From NCBI GenBank assembly GCA_944372795.1, contig CALWAF010000010.1, positions 1 to 41,903 on the forward strand: a stretch of 41,903 nucleotides of DNA. The letters are read 5' to 3'. Positions 24,540 to 34,576 of this stretch are shown one piece after another. The position numbers and the translations under genes were made by a program. Under the pieces are notes generated by a model. That model saw only the letters and a program-made list of their open reading frames with translations, had not been told where the DNA came from and searched no databases. Origin of the DNA: an uncultured Clostridia bacterium (GTDB lineage Bacteria; Bacillota; Clostridia; Christensenellales; CAG-917). Each line of letters starts with the position of its first letter. Positions within the stretch are counted from its first letter, which is position 1.

Positions 24540-25124
24540 ATGTACAATTACATCAAGGGCACGCTTGCCGCCGTAGAAGCGGGCAAGGTGGTGCTGGAAA
24601 ACAACGGCATAGGATATGAGCTGGGCGTCAGCGGCAACACGCTCGCGGATGCGAAAGAGATAGGCAGAGAGATGAAACTCTACACTTATCTCTACGTCAG
24701 AGAGGACGTCTTTGCGCTGTACGGGTTCTCCCGCGCGGAGGAAAAGACCCTCTTCATGCGCCTCATCGAGATAAGCGGCGTGGGTCCCAAACTCGCGATG
24801 CAGATCCTCGGCGGCTACGACCTCGGCACGCTCACGGTCGCGATCGCGACGGGGGACGTCAAGACCCTCTCCAAGATCAAGGGGCTGGGCAAAAAGACGG
24901 CGGAACTCATCGTGCTCAACCTGCGCGAGCAGGTGGCGGTGGACATGGCGGACGCGGCGAGCGAGATAGGCGGCGCGATGGACGAGGACGTCTCGGACGC
25001 CGTGTTCGCGCTGGTCTCCCTCGGGGTGTCCAACACCGAAGCGGTGCGCGCGGTGCAGAAGGCGAAGGAGACCGCAAAGGGCGTGCAGGAGCTGATCTCC
25101 ACCGCGCTCAAATTCATAGGATAA
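24540..25124 (+). CDS. ruvA: Holliday junction DNA helicase subunit RuvA
   Basis: 194 residues. N-terminal OB-fold (MYNYIKGTLAAVEAGKVVLE, then YLYVREDVFALYGF), helix-hairpin-helix pairs (ISGVGPKLAMQIL and IKGLGKKTAELIVLNL) and the C-terminal domain III that contacts RuvB (VFALVSLGVSNTEAVRAVQK). It binds the four-way junction. GAGGGA precedes the ATG. Confidence 0.96.
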   Translation: MYNYIKGTLAAVEAGKVVLENNGIGYELGVSGNTLADAKEIGREMKLYTYLYVREDVFALYGFSRAEEKTLFMRLIEISGVGPKLAMQILGGYDLGTLTVAIATGDVKTLSKIKGLGKKTAELIVLNLREQVAVDMADAASEIGGAMDEDVSDAVFALVSLGVSNTEAVRAVQKAKETAKGVQELISTALKFIG

Positions 25125-25192
25125 ACTTCATTTTGTCACAAAACGCGTGTTTATGTGACGGAACGCGCCGCTGAAACGGCAATACGGTGATT

Positions 25193-26233
25193 ATGGACGA
25201 CGAAAGAATTGTCAGCAGTCTGACCATCGAAGACGACGAGTCCGAGGTCACTCTCCGCCCGAAGTGCATGGCGGACTATGTGGGTCAGGACAAGATCAAG
25301 AAGAACCTCGAGGTCTTCATCTCCGCGGCGAAGGCGAGGGGAGAGGCTCTCGATCACGTTTTGCTTTACGGCCCTCCGGGGCTTGGCAAGACCACGCTCG
25401 CGCATGTCATCGCAAACGAGCTGGGCGCGCAGATCAGGGTGACATCGGGCCCCGCCGTCGAGCGCCCCGCCGACCTTGCCGCCATCCTCACCAACCTCGA
25501 GAAGGGCGACATCCTGTTCATCGACGAGATACACCGCCTCAATCGCAGCATAGAAGAGGTGCTGTATCCCGCCATGGAGGACTACTCCTTGGACATCGTC
25601 TCGGGCAAGGGTCCCATGGCGCGGAGCATCCGCATCCCCCTCAAGAAGTTCACGCTCATCGGCGCGACTACGCGGGCGGGAATGCTCTCAAGCCCTCTGC
25701 GCGACCGCTTCGGCATGCTCATGCGCCTTGAGATGTACACTCCGCATGAGCTTGCGAAGATAGTGCGCCGTTCGGCGAACATCCTCGGCGTCAGCATAGA
25801 GCCCGACGCCGCGGAAGAGATCGCGGGACGCAGCCGCGGCACCCCCCGTGTCGCGAACAGACTGCTGCGCCGCGTGCGCGATTTCGCGCAGGTGGAGGGA
25901 CTGGACGTCATCCCCCTCGAAGTGACGAAGAAGGCGCTCACCCACCTCGACGTGGACGAGCTCGGGCTCGACATCGTGGACAGGACGGTGCTGGAAGCCA
26001 TCGTGGACAAGTTCGGTGGCGGACCCGTGGGGCTGGACACCCTCGCCGCGGCGACGGGGGAGGAAGCGACCACCATCGAGGACGTCGTGGAGCCCTTCCT
26101 CATCCAGCTGGGGTTCATAGGCAGGACGCCTAGGGGAAGAGTGTGCACCGCAAACGCCTACAAGCACCTCGGGAGGAAGCTCCCCGCAGGCAAGGACGGC
26201 ATGGTGCAGACCAGCATGTTCGACGAGGAGTGA
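25193..26233 (+). CDS. ruvB: Holliday junction DNA helicase motor RuvB
   Basis: 346 residues. [20 protein letters not shown], Walker A GPPGLGKT, Walker [10 protein letters not shown], sensor I IGATTRAG, and the C-terminal winged-helix region with [10 protein letters not shown] and [10 protein letters not shown] are all typical. It drives branch migration with RuvA. The ATG at 25193 gives MDDERIVSS; the frame also has a GTG two codons before. The gap from ruvA is 68 bases, and queA follows after one base. Confidence 0.96.
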   Translation: MDDERIVSSLTIEDDESEVTLRPKCMADYVGQDKIKKNLEVFISAAKARGEALDHVLLYGPPGLGKTTLAHVIANELGAQIRVTSGPAVERPADLAAILTNLEKGDILFIDEIHRLNRSIEEVLYPAMEDYSLDIVSGKGPMARSIRIPLKKFTLIGATTRAGMLSSPLRDRFGMLMRLEMYTPHELAKIVRRSANILGVSIEPDAAEEIAGRSRGTPRVANRLLRRVRDFAQVEGLDVIPLEVTKKALTHLDVDELGLDIVDRTVLEAIVDKFGGGPVGLDTLAAATGEEATTIEDVVEPFLIQLGFIGRTPRGRVCTANAYKHLGRKLPAGKDGMVQTSMFDEE

Positions 26234-26234
26234 A

Positions 26235-27263
26235 ATGGAGCTGCTCACTCACGATTTTTATTACGACCTGCCGGAGGAGCTCATCGCACAGACTCCCGCA
26301 GAGCCCAGAGATCACAGCAGACTGATGGTCTATTCGCGCGAAGCGGACAGTGTGACGCACGCGCATTTTTACGATCTTCCGAAGTTTCTCCGCAAGGGGG
26401 ATCTCCTTGTCATCAACAACACCAAGGTCATCCCCGCCCGCCTCTTCGCGCATATGGAGGGGAGGGAGAGCACCTTCGAGATCCTCTTGCTGCGCAGGCT
26501 GGATTACACCCGCTGGGAGTGCATCATGCGTCCCGCGAGAAAGGCGAGGAAGGGGAGCGTGCTCAAAGTGTCGGATGAGCTCTCTGCGGTGGTGGAGGAC
26601 GTGGGGGACTACGGCGTGCGCACGGTGCGCTTCGTCTTCGACGGCGTGTTCGAGGACATCCTCGACAGGGTGGGCAATATGCCTCTTCCGCCTTACATCC
26701 ACGCAAAGCTCGCGGACAAGACGCGCTATAACACCGTGTACAGCAAGACGGACGGGTCGGCGGCGGCGCCCACGGCAGGGCTGCACTTCACGCCCGAACT
26801 CATGGAAAAGGTGAAAGAGGGCGGCGCTGACTTTTGCGAAGTGCTGCTGCATATCGGGCTCGGCACCTTCCGCCCCGTCAAGGCGGAGAAGGTGGAAGAG
26901 CACGAGATGCACTCGGAGTATTACGAGCTCTCGCCCGAGGCGGCGGAGAAGATAAACGCCGCAAAGAGGGATGGTAGACGGGTCATCGCGGTGGGCACCA
27001 CCGCGGTCAGAGTGCTGGAGTCCACGTCGGACGAAAACGGGCACGTGACACCGTGCACGGGGGAGACGAAGATATTCATTTATCCCCCCTACAAGTTCAA
27101 GTGCGTTGACGCGCTCATCACCAATTTCCATCTGCCGGAGTCCACGCTGATCATGTTGGTGTCGGCGCTCATCGGGCGCGAAAAGACACTTGAACTGTAT
27201 AATTTGGCAGTTAAAGAGCGTTATCGGTTCTTTTCGTTCGGAGACAGCTGTTTCTTCGAGTGA
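26235..27263 (+). CDS. queA: S-adenosylmethionine:tRNA ribosyltransferase-isomerase
   Basis: 342 residues. FYYDLPEELIAQTPAEPRD at the N-terminus, LVINNTKVIPARL, TAGLHFTPEL, VLLHIGLGTFRPV and ITNFHLPESTLIMLVSALIG are family hallmarks. The enzyme adds the epoxycyclopentane unit of queuosine to preQ1 in tRNA. It is paired with tgt, the preceding step, as usual. Confidence 0.97.
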   Translation: MELLTHDFYYDLPEELIAQTPAEPRDHSRLMVYSREADSVTHAHFYDLPKFLRKGDLLVINNTKVIPARLFAHMEGRESTFEILLLRRLDYTRWECIMRPARKARKGSVLKVSDELSAVVEDVGDYGVRTVRFVFDGVFEDILDRVGNMPLPPYIHAKLADKTRYNTVYSKTDGSAAAPTAGLHFTPELMEKVKEGGADFCEVLLHIGLGTFRPVKAEKVEEHEMHSEYYELSPEAAEKINAAKRDGRRVIAVGTTAVRVLESTSDENGHVTPCTGETKIFIYPPYKFKCVDALITNFHLPESTLIMLVSALIGREKTLELYNLAVKERYRFFSFGDSCFFE

Positions 27264-28451
<1,188 letters not shown>

Positions 28452-28485
28452 GGGTGAGGATATACTACAAAGTGAGTCGAATCGG

Positions 28486-28513
28486 TTGATTTTGTCAACA
28501 AAACGTGTATAAT
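28486..28513 (+). promoter_or_regulatory. yajC promoter
   Basis: TTGATT (28486-28491), a 16-base spacer and TATAAT (28508-28513), with a leader of about 50 bases to yajC. Confidence 0.7.
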
Positions 28514-28568
28514 CGTTAGTATAACTCAAAAAACAGAGCCGTTTTTACGGTAAAAGGAGAAACAAAAT

Positions 28569-28985
28569 ATGGGCAACTGGTGGCTTTATCTCGTAATCGG
28601 TGTCATCCTCGTGGCGATGATCCTTCTCACCATCATTCCGCAGAAAAAGAGACAGAAACAGCAGCAGGAGATGATGAACAGCCTCGCCGTGGGCACCAAG
28701 ATCATGACCATCGGCAGACTGGTCGGCGTCATCACCCAGATCAACGCGGACAACACCCTGCACGTCAATGTCGGCACCGAAGCCAACCCCACTATCATAG
28801 TCATTGACAGAAACGCAGTCGGCCTCGTGCTGCAGAACGTCGCGGCTCCCGCGGCACCCGTCATCGAAGAGCCCGTCGCTCCCGCAGAGGATACCAAGGC
28901 GGAAGAGCCCGTCTTCACCGAGGAAGAGAGCGTGACCGTCGTCGACGTTGTCGAGGACACCGACACCGAAGAGAAAAAGGACTGA
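28569..28985 (+). CDS. yajC: Preprotein translocase subunit YajC
   Basis: 138 residues. One N-terminal membrane segment (about 4-24) is followed by the conserved IPQKKRQKQQQEMMNSLAVG and a small SH3-like domain (GRLVGVITQINADNTLHV). An acidic Ala/Glu-rich C-terminal tail of about 45 residues is longer than usual. It is an accessory of the SecDF complex. AAGGAG precedes the ATG, and a strong bidirectional terminator follows. Confidence 0.93.
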   Translation: MGNWWLYLVIGVILVAMILLTIIPQKKRQKQQQEMMNSLAVGTKIMTIGRLVGVITQINADNTLHVNVGTEANPTIIVIDRNAVGLVLQNVAAPAAPVIEEPVAPAEDTKAEEPVFTEEESVTVVDVVEDTDTEEKKD

Positions 28986-28998
28986 CCCGAAAGACATC

Positions 28999-29028
28999 AA
29001 AAAGCGCCCTGAATAGGGCGCTTTTTTT
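28999..29028. terminator. Bidirectional terminator
   Basis: AAAAAGCGCCCT pairs with AGGGCGCTTTTT around GAAT, followed by more T. It lies between yajC (+) and the convergent TIGR04086 gene (-). Confidence 0.92.
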
Positions 29029-29030
29029 GT

Positions 29031-29429
29031 TTAGCGGCGTCCGCGAGTTTTCCTAGGGAGATTGACGGCGATGATGCCCGCGATGATCCCCGTCAGCACG
29101 GTGGTGATGAAGTCCGCGAAGTTGAAAGAGGCGCTCTTGAAGCCGTCCGCCGCGGCAAATACGAAGACGGTGACGAGGGTGAAGAGCACTCCCGCGATGC
29201 CTCCCTTCACCGCACCCGCGCTGCGTTCGCGGAAGCCGAGGCATACGCCCGTCAGCATGGCGACGGCTTTGATGACGTAGTTGCCCACCGTGAGAGCCGT
29301 GCCGTCCAGCCCCGCCGCGCGCACTATGAGCGCGAAGACGAGCACCGCCGTGAGCGCGACGAGCAGGGCGATGAGCACCGCGCGCAGGATGTCCGCCGTG
29401 TCCTTTTTGATGAGTTCGGAGTTTTTCAT
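29031..29429 (-). CDS. TIGR04086-type four-helix membrane protein
   Basis: 132 residues with four hydrophobic segments (about 14-35, 45-63, 70-95, 105-125) separated by short loops: VLIALLVALTAVLVFALIVR, then VIKAVAMLTGVCLGFRERSA, GIAGVLFTLVTVFVFAAADG and ITTVLTGIIAGIIAVNLPRK. Size, helix pattern and position beside yajC and secD match the uncharacterised TIGR04086 family of Clostridia. In many relatives the same spot also carries the SCIFF peptide and its maturase; I find neither here. The start at 29429 has a poor ribosome binding site. Function unknown. Confidence 0.72.
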   Translation of the reverse strand: MKNSELIKKDTADILRAVLIALLVALTAVLVFALIVRAAGLDGTALTVGNYVIKAVAMLTGVCLGFRERSAGAVKGGIAGVLFTLVTVFVFAAADGFKSASFNFADFITTVLTGIIAGIIAVNLPRKTRGRR

Positions 29430-29504
29430 ACCGAATTTTATGTTCCCCGCGGCAAAAAAATCCCGTTTTCGCACTATAAAAAACTTCAAAGGCGATTTAT
29501 AAAG

Positions 29505-29533
29505 TTGACTTAACTTTGTGATATAGCTATAAT
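29505..29533 (+). promoter_or_regulatory. secD-secF promoter
   Basis: TTGACT (29505-29510), a 17-base spacer and TATAAT (29528-29533), about 75 bases before secD. Confidence 0.85.
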
Positions 29534-29606
29534 AAACAAAGCTATGTTCGCGCACTCGCGCGTGTAGAGTGAAATTTTATTGCGCTTCGGCGCAGGAGTA
29601 AGCAAC

Positions 29607-30992
29607 GTGAATCTGAAAAAATCTATCGTGATCTTGACCGTGATCGCCGTGTTCATCATCCTGATGGCGGTGTTCGCACTCGTGTCCTTCCCCGTGGCGG
29701 GCACGGTGTACGATTATCACGGCTATGCAACGACGATCAAGCTCGGTCTCGACCTCTCGGGCGGCGTCTCTGCGGTGTTCAACGTGGAAGACGACGGCAG
29801 TGAGGGGGATCTTGCCGCGCGCGTGGACGGCACCGTCCTCTCCCTGCAGGAGATGCTTTTGCAGGAGGGTTATCCCGAGGCATCCGTCACAAGGACGGAG
29901 AGCGGCGGCAGCTATTCCATCCGCGTCGAAGTGCCCGACGTCAACAACGCGGAAGACGTGCTCGACCTCATCGGCCGTCCCGCAAAGCTGCAGTTCGTGG
30001 GTTCCTCGACGCAGGGCAGTGTAGGCACCGCGCTTCCCGCCGATGCCAAGGTCGCTCTTGACGGCAGCAACCTCGAGACCGCCTACGCCACCTTCGATCA
30101 GAACGGTGAATGCGTGGTCGCTCTCCGCTTCGACAGCGAGGGCACCAAGGCGTTTGCCGACCTCACCGATACGGACAACGGCGGCTTCAAGTATATCGAC
30201 ATCTACGTCAACGGCTCCCTCTTCTCTTCCGTCAGCGTGCAGGCTCACATCACGGACGGCAACGCCGTCATCTCCAGCGAGCAGTGGGCGGACGACTATT
30301 CCGCAGCCAGCGAGTTTGCCACCCGTCTGCAGGCGGGCGCATTCGGCGTGACGTTGAGCGTGGGCGAGGTGCGCAACATCTCCCCGACCCTCGGCGACGA
30401 CGCGGTGCGTGTGGCGCTCATCGCGGGTGCGGTGGGTGTCGGGCTCATCTTCATCTTCATGGCGGTGATGTACAGAGGTCTGGGGCTTGCCGCGGACATC
30501 GCGCTTGCCGTCTACGTCGTCCTGCTGGTGTGGTTCTGCTCCGTGCTCCCGTGGGTGCAGCTCACTCTCCCCGGCATCGCGGGCATACTGCTCTCGATAG
30601 GCATGGCTGTGGACGCCAACATCATCATCTTCGAGCGTATCCGTGACGAATACCGTCACAGCTCCAAGCCCATCCCCTCTTCCATCAAGGCGGGCTTCAA
30701 GCGTTCCTTCGCCGCCATTCTGGACGGCAACGTGACCACCCTCATCGGCGCGGTGGTGCTGTGGATCATCGGCTCCGCGTCCATCGTCGGCTTCGCAGTG
30801 ACGCTCTTCATCGGCATCATCCTCTCCATGTTCACGGCGCTGGTCATCACCCGTCTGCTGCTCAAAGCGTTCATGCCCATCAACAGCACCAGCGAGAAGT
30901 TCTACGGTCTGCGCAGAGCAAAGGAAGGAGAGGTGAGGGAGGAACACTCTTTCATCAAGAACGAGACAGTCAAAGGAGGTGAAGTGAAATGA
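29607..30992 (+). CDS. secD: Protein translocase subunit SecD
   Basis: 461 residues from a GTG at 29607, chosen because GGAG lies 8 bases upstream. The first membrane segment is at about 5-30. IKLGLDLSGGVSAVFNVE is the D2-like signature, and a large periplasmic-type domain follows (to about 275). The C-terminal helices carry GIAGILLSIGMAVDANIIIFERIRDE, the proton-path region. With SecF it uses the proton or ion gradient to pull exported proteins. It is shorter than Gram-negative SecD, as expected in this group. It overlaps secF by 4 bases. Confidence 0.95.
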   Translation: MNLKKSIVILTVIAVFIILMAVFALVSFPVAGTVYDYHGYATTIKLGLDLSGGVSAVFNVEDDGSEGDLAARVDGTVLSLQEMLLQEGYPEASVTRTESGGSYSIRVEVPDVNNAEDVLDLIGRPAKLQFVGSSTQGSVGTALPADAKVALDGSNLETAYATFDQNGECVVALRFDSEGTKAFADLTDTDNGGFKYIDIYVNGSLFSSVSVQAHITDGNAVISSEQWADDYSAASEFATRLQAGAFGVTLSVGEVRNISPTLGDDAVRVALIAGAVGVGLIFIFMAVMYRGLGLAADIALAVYVVLLVWFCSVLPWVQLTLPGIAGILLSIGMAVDANIIIFERIRDEYRHSSKPIPSSIKAGFKRSFAAILDGNVTTLIGAVVLWIIGSASIVGFAVTLFIGIILSMFTALVITRLLLKAFMPINSTSEKFYGLRRAKEGEVREEHSFIKNETVKGGEVK

Positions 30993-32224
30993 AAAATTCC
31001 GGAGTCACTTTCCTTGACAGATATGCCAAGTTCAACGTGAGCAAACTCACGAAGGTCACATTCCTCATCCCGCTCGTCATCGTGCTCATCGCCATCGCGG
31101 TCATCGTCGGCGTGGGCGAGACCACGGGCAACTACACCGCCGCCATCGGCATCGGCATCGACTTCCAAGGCGGCACCATGCTCACCGTCAACGATCTTCC
31201 CGACGACGCGGAGCTGGACGCCACCGTTGACGAGATCGAGCAGACCATCGAGGGCGTCGAGGACGCCAACGGCAGCCACGTCACGGTGAGCTACATCCAG
31301 CGTCTGACGGGCAGGGGAGGCATCTCGGTGACCTTCCGCTATCAGAACGTGTCCGGCGACGACGGCGAGATCAACGACCTCAACAACGCCATCATCGCGG
31401 CAGTGGGCGACATGTTCTATGAGGGCGAAGTGCCCGACGGCTTCATCACCTACGAGGCGATCGGCGCGACCGCGGCACAGGATCTGCTCTCCAAGGCGGG
31501 CATAGCGCTTGCGGTGTCCACCGTGCTCATCCTCATCTACATCATCATCCGCTTCACGCCCACGGCGGCGTTCGCGGCGGTGCTCGCGCTCATCCACGAC
31601 GTCATCGTCATGTTCGCGCTCACCGTGATATGCAGGGTGCAGATCAACAGTTCCTTTGTGGCGGCAATGATCACCATCATCGCCTACTCCATCAACAACA
31701 CCATCATCATCTTCGACCGCTGCCGCGAGTACATGAAGCCGTTGAAGGGCATGAAGAACATCGACTACAATGCCCTCGGCGACGTCTCCGTGCGCGAGAA
31801 TATGAGAAGAAGCGTGTTCACCACGGCGACGACCATGATCACCGTCATCTTCCTCGCCATCCTCGGCAGCGACTCCATCAGGGAGTTCTGCGTGCCCATC
31901 ATCCTCGGTCTTCTTGCCGGTCTGTTCTCGTCGGTGTTCCTCGCGACCCCGATGTGGGCTGCGTTCACGAGAGGCTGGGACAAGCTCAAAGCCAAGAGGG
32001 CGGCAAGCGCCGTCTACGGCGGCGGGGCGACCGTCACGGTCACCGACGACGAGGACAAGGAAGTCATCCTCAAGCAGGACAGGGAGGAGGAAGACGACGA
32101 CGAAGGTTTCGCGCCGGAGAAGAAAGCCGCAGCCAAGAGCGGCGCATCCGGCGGCAACAAACCCAAAGGCAAACCGATCTACAAGTACTCCAAGAAGAAC
32201 ACCCAGTTCAAGAAAAAGAAGTAA
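30989..32224 (+). CDS. secF: Protein translocase subunit SecF
   Basis: 411 residues. GIGIDFQGGTMLTV is the SecF signature, then five membrane segments with IAYSINNTIIIFDRCREY in place of the usual YSLNDTIVVFDRIRE (Asp of NDT is Asn here) and RSVFTTATTMI. After the last helix comes a long tail of about 80 residues, first acidic (DREEEDDDEG), then very basic (GNKPKGKPIYKYSKKN, FKKKK), likely cytoplasmic. A hairpin terminator follows at 32226. Confidence 0.93.
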   Translation: MKNSGVTFLDRYAKFNVSKLTKVTFLIPLVIVLIAIAVIVGVGETTGNYTAAIGIGIDFQGGTMLTVNDLPDDAELDATVDEIEQTIEGVEDANGSHVTVSYIQRLTGRGGISVTFRYQNVSGDDGEINDLNNAIIAAVGDMFYEGEVPDGFITYEAIGATAAQDLLSKAGIALAVSTVLILIYIIIRFTPTAAFAAVLALIHDVIVMFALTVICRVQINSSFVAAMITIIAYSINNTIIIFDRCREYMKPLKGMKNIDYNALGDVSVRENMRRSVFTTATTMITVIFLAILGSDSIREFCVPIILGLLAGLFSSVFLATPMWAAFTRGWDKLKAKRAASAVYGGGATVTVTDDEDKEVILKQDREEEDDDEGFAPEKKAAAKSGASGGNKPKGKPIYKYSKKNTQFKKKK

Positions 32225-32225
32225 T

Positions 32226-32258
32226 GCGAAAACGCCTCCGTCGGGAGGCGTTATTCGC
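32226..32258 (+). terminator. Terminator after secF
   Basis: AACGCCTCC and GGAGGCGTT, extended by GCGAA/TTCGC, form a long stem with a small loop. There is only a weak T-run (TTATT), so read-through into recJ is possible. Confidence 0.6.
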
Positions 32259-32305
32259 AACGTCCGCGGCTCCCGACGGCGGGAGACACGGGACGAGGAG
32301 AGGCA

Positions 32306-34576
32306 ATGAGAGCAAACGAAAAAGGCGTCGAAGAGAAAAAAGCGGCGGAGAAACTAGGCATTTCCCCGCGCTTTTACGGCATATTGAAGAGCCGCGGCAT
32401 AGGGGACGGGGACATCCCCCGTTTTCTCGCGCCCTCCCTTGACGACCTTTCCTCGCCCTTCGACATACACGGGATGAGAGAGGCGGCGGAGAGAGTGCGG
32501 CTTGCTGTTGAGAGAGGGGAGAATATCCTCGTCTTCGGCGACTACGACTGCGACGGCATCTCGGCGATCTCCATCCTCATGCTCGCCCTCAAAGGCAGGG
32601 CGGACGCGGACTATTTCATCCCCAACCGCCTGACGGACGGCTATGGCATGAACATCCCCGCCCTCGAGCGCATCATCGCGCACCGCAAGCCCGACCTCGT
32701 CATCACTGTGGATTGCGGGGTGACGGCAGTCAAAGAGGCGCGGTTCCTGAAAGAACGCGGCATAGACCTCGTGGTCACCGACCATCACGAGCCGCAGGAG
32801 GAATTGCCCGACTGCATAGTCGTGGACGCGAAGATAGAAAGGAAGGGATTTTGCGACCTCTGCGGCGCGGGCGTGGCGCTTGCTCTCGTGCGCGCGCTGT
32901 TCGGCGACGAATATAAGCGCTATCTCGACATATGCGCCATCGCCACCGTGGCGGACGTGGTGCCGCTTGTGGGCGACAACCGCATCATCGCGTGGCACGG
33001 TCTGAAAATGTGCGCGTCCTCTCCGCGCAGGGGACTGAAACTGCTTGCGGGCGGTGAGAAGATCACCTCGCAGGACGTGATGTTCAAACTCGCTCCCCGC
33101 ATCAACGCGGCGGGAAGGCTGGGCTCCGCCATGAAGGCGGTGGGTCTCTTCCTCGACGAGGACTATTTCATGCTCAAAAGCCTTGTCGAGGAGCTGGAGC
33201 GCGACAACGCGCGGCGCCAAGCCATCTGCGAACAGGTGGTCTCGGACGCCAGACGCGCCCTTCGCGGCACCGACTTCGACACCGACCGCATCATCGTCCT
33301 GCACGATCCCTCGTGGGAGGGCGGCGTGCTGGGCATCGCGGCGGCGAGGCTGGTGGAGGAATTCAAATGTCCCGCCATCCTCTTCTCGGGCGAGGACGGG
33401 GAATATAAGGGCTCGGCGCGCTCGGTGAAGAGCGTGAATATATTCGAGCTGCTTTCCCGCCATGCGGAGCTCTACACCACGTTCGGCGGGCACGCGCAGG
33501 CGGCGGGCGTCGGCATGACGGCGGAGAATTTCGAGAAATTCCGCGCCGCGGTCATCGCCGATGTGGCTGAAAATTATCCCGTCTCCGACTTCCTTCCGCA
33601 GGAGGAAGACGCCATCCGCCTCGCGCGCGACGAGGACTTCCTCTCGCTCGCCAAGGAGCTGGAGCTTCTCGAACCCACCGGATACGGCAACCCGAAGCCC
33701 GAGTTCGTGCTGGAAGAGAGCGGGATGCGATTTGAAAGGATAGGCTTCGGTCCCCACGTCAAGTATGCGGGCGGGGGCTTGGAGCTCATGGGATTCTCAA
33801 GATTTTCGGGGCTGCCCGGCACCACTAGGGGACGGACGTCCTTTGCCTTTTCCCTCGGGGTCGGGTGCTTCCGCAACAGGCTTTACGCGCAGGGCGTGCT
33901 GCGCTCCGTGACGGCGCGCACTGTCGAGATCGACGACGCCGAGGCGCGTATGATGTGCCTGCATCAGCTGGGGCGCACGGGCTCGGGAGAGGTGAAAAAG
34001 GCGTCGCCGAAAGAGGCGGCGGCATGGGCGGAAGACCCCTTCGGCACGGCGTTCCTCGTCTTCGGACAGGAGGAGCTCGCGAGGCTTTACGACACCATCC
34101 CCGCCACCAAGGCACTGCCCGTGTTCGTAGGGGTGCAGAAGTGGCTGAACCCCGCAAGCTGTGTGGTGTTCGCGCCGTCGGAAAGCTTCGACTTTTCCTA
34201 TTTCAAACGCGTCGTTTCGGCGGGAAGACCTCTGTCAGGGAGCTATCTGCCGTACGTCGCGGAGAGGACGGGGGAGTGCTTCTCCCTCTTCGGCGAGGAA
34301 GCGCAGCCGCCCGTCATCACGGACGCCAAAGTGCGGGCGGCATTCGTCGCGTTCGACACCATGGCAAGGAGGGGAGAGCGCGTCCGCACCCCTCACGACC
34401 TTGCGGCGGCGGTGCGTGCCGCTGCGAAACTTTCGGCGGAAGAATATGAGCTTTCCCGCCTTATCCTTGAAAATTTGGGATTGATTTCGGTGTCGGATAG
34501 GGGTATCATTACCGTATCCAGACAACGTACCGAGCTCATGCGCTCGGCATATTATGCAAACGCGAGGCATCAATGA
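32306..34576 (+). CDS. recJ: Single-stranded-DNA-specific exonuclease RecJ
   Basis: 756 residues. DHH-family motifs: FGDYDCDGISA (about 76-86), ITVDCGV, VVTDHHEPQ, and the DHHA1 motif GGHAQAAGVG (about 395), then an OB-like region. It degrades single-stranded DNA 5' to 3' in repair. After about residue 560 the protein continues with a 190-residue C-terminal region that I cannot assign closely, similar to the extended Firmicutes RecJ. GGAGAG precedes ATG 32306. It overlaps rel by 4 bases with no apt gene between. Confidence 0.93.
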   Translation: MRANEKGVEEKKAAEKLGISPRFYGILKSRGIGDGDIPRFLAPSLDDLSSPFDIHGMREAAERVRLAVERGENILVFGDYDCDGISAISILMLALKGRADADYFIPNRLTDGYGMNIPALERIIAHRKPDLVITVDCGVTAVKEARFLKERGIDLVVTDHHEPQEELPDCIVVDAKIERKGFCDLCGAGVALALVRALFGDEYKRYLDICAIATVADVVPLVGDNRIIAWHGLKMCASSPRRGLKLLAGGEKITSQDVMFKLAPRINAAGRLGSAMKAVGLFLDEDYFMLKSLVEELERDNARRQAICEQVVSDARRALRGTDFDTDRIIVLHDPSWEGGVLGIAAARLVEEFKCPAILFSGEDGEYKGSARSVKSVNIFELLSRHAELYTTFGGHAQAAGVGMTAENFEKFRAAVIADVAENYPVSDFLPQEEDAIRLARDEDFLSLAKELELLEPTGYGNPKPEFVLEESGMRFERIGFGPHVKYAGGGLELMGFSRFSGLPGTTRGRTSFAFSLGVGCFRNRLYAQGVLRSVTARTVEIDDAEARMMCLHQLGRTGSGEVKKASPKEAAAWAEDPFGTAFLVFGQEELARLYDTIPATKALPVFVGVQKWLNPASCVVFAPSESFDFSYFKRVVSAGRPLSGSYLPYVAERTGECFSLFGEEAQPPVITDAKVRAAFVAFDTMARRGERVRTPHDLAAAVRAAAKLSAEEYELSRLILENLGLISVSDRGIITVSRQRTELMRSAYYANARHQ

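Noticed and set aside
29430..29606. SCIFF peptide gene expected near TIGR04086 and secD
   Set aside because: No short frame with the six-cysteine pattern is present in the gap.
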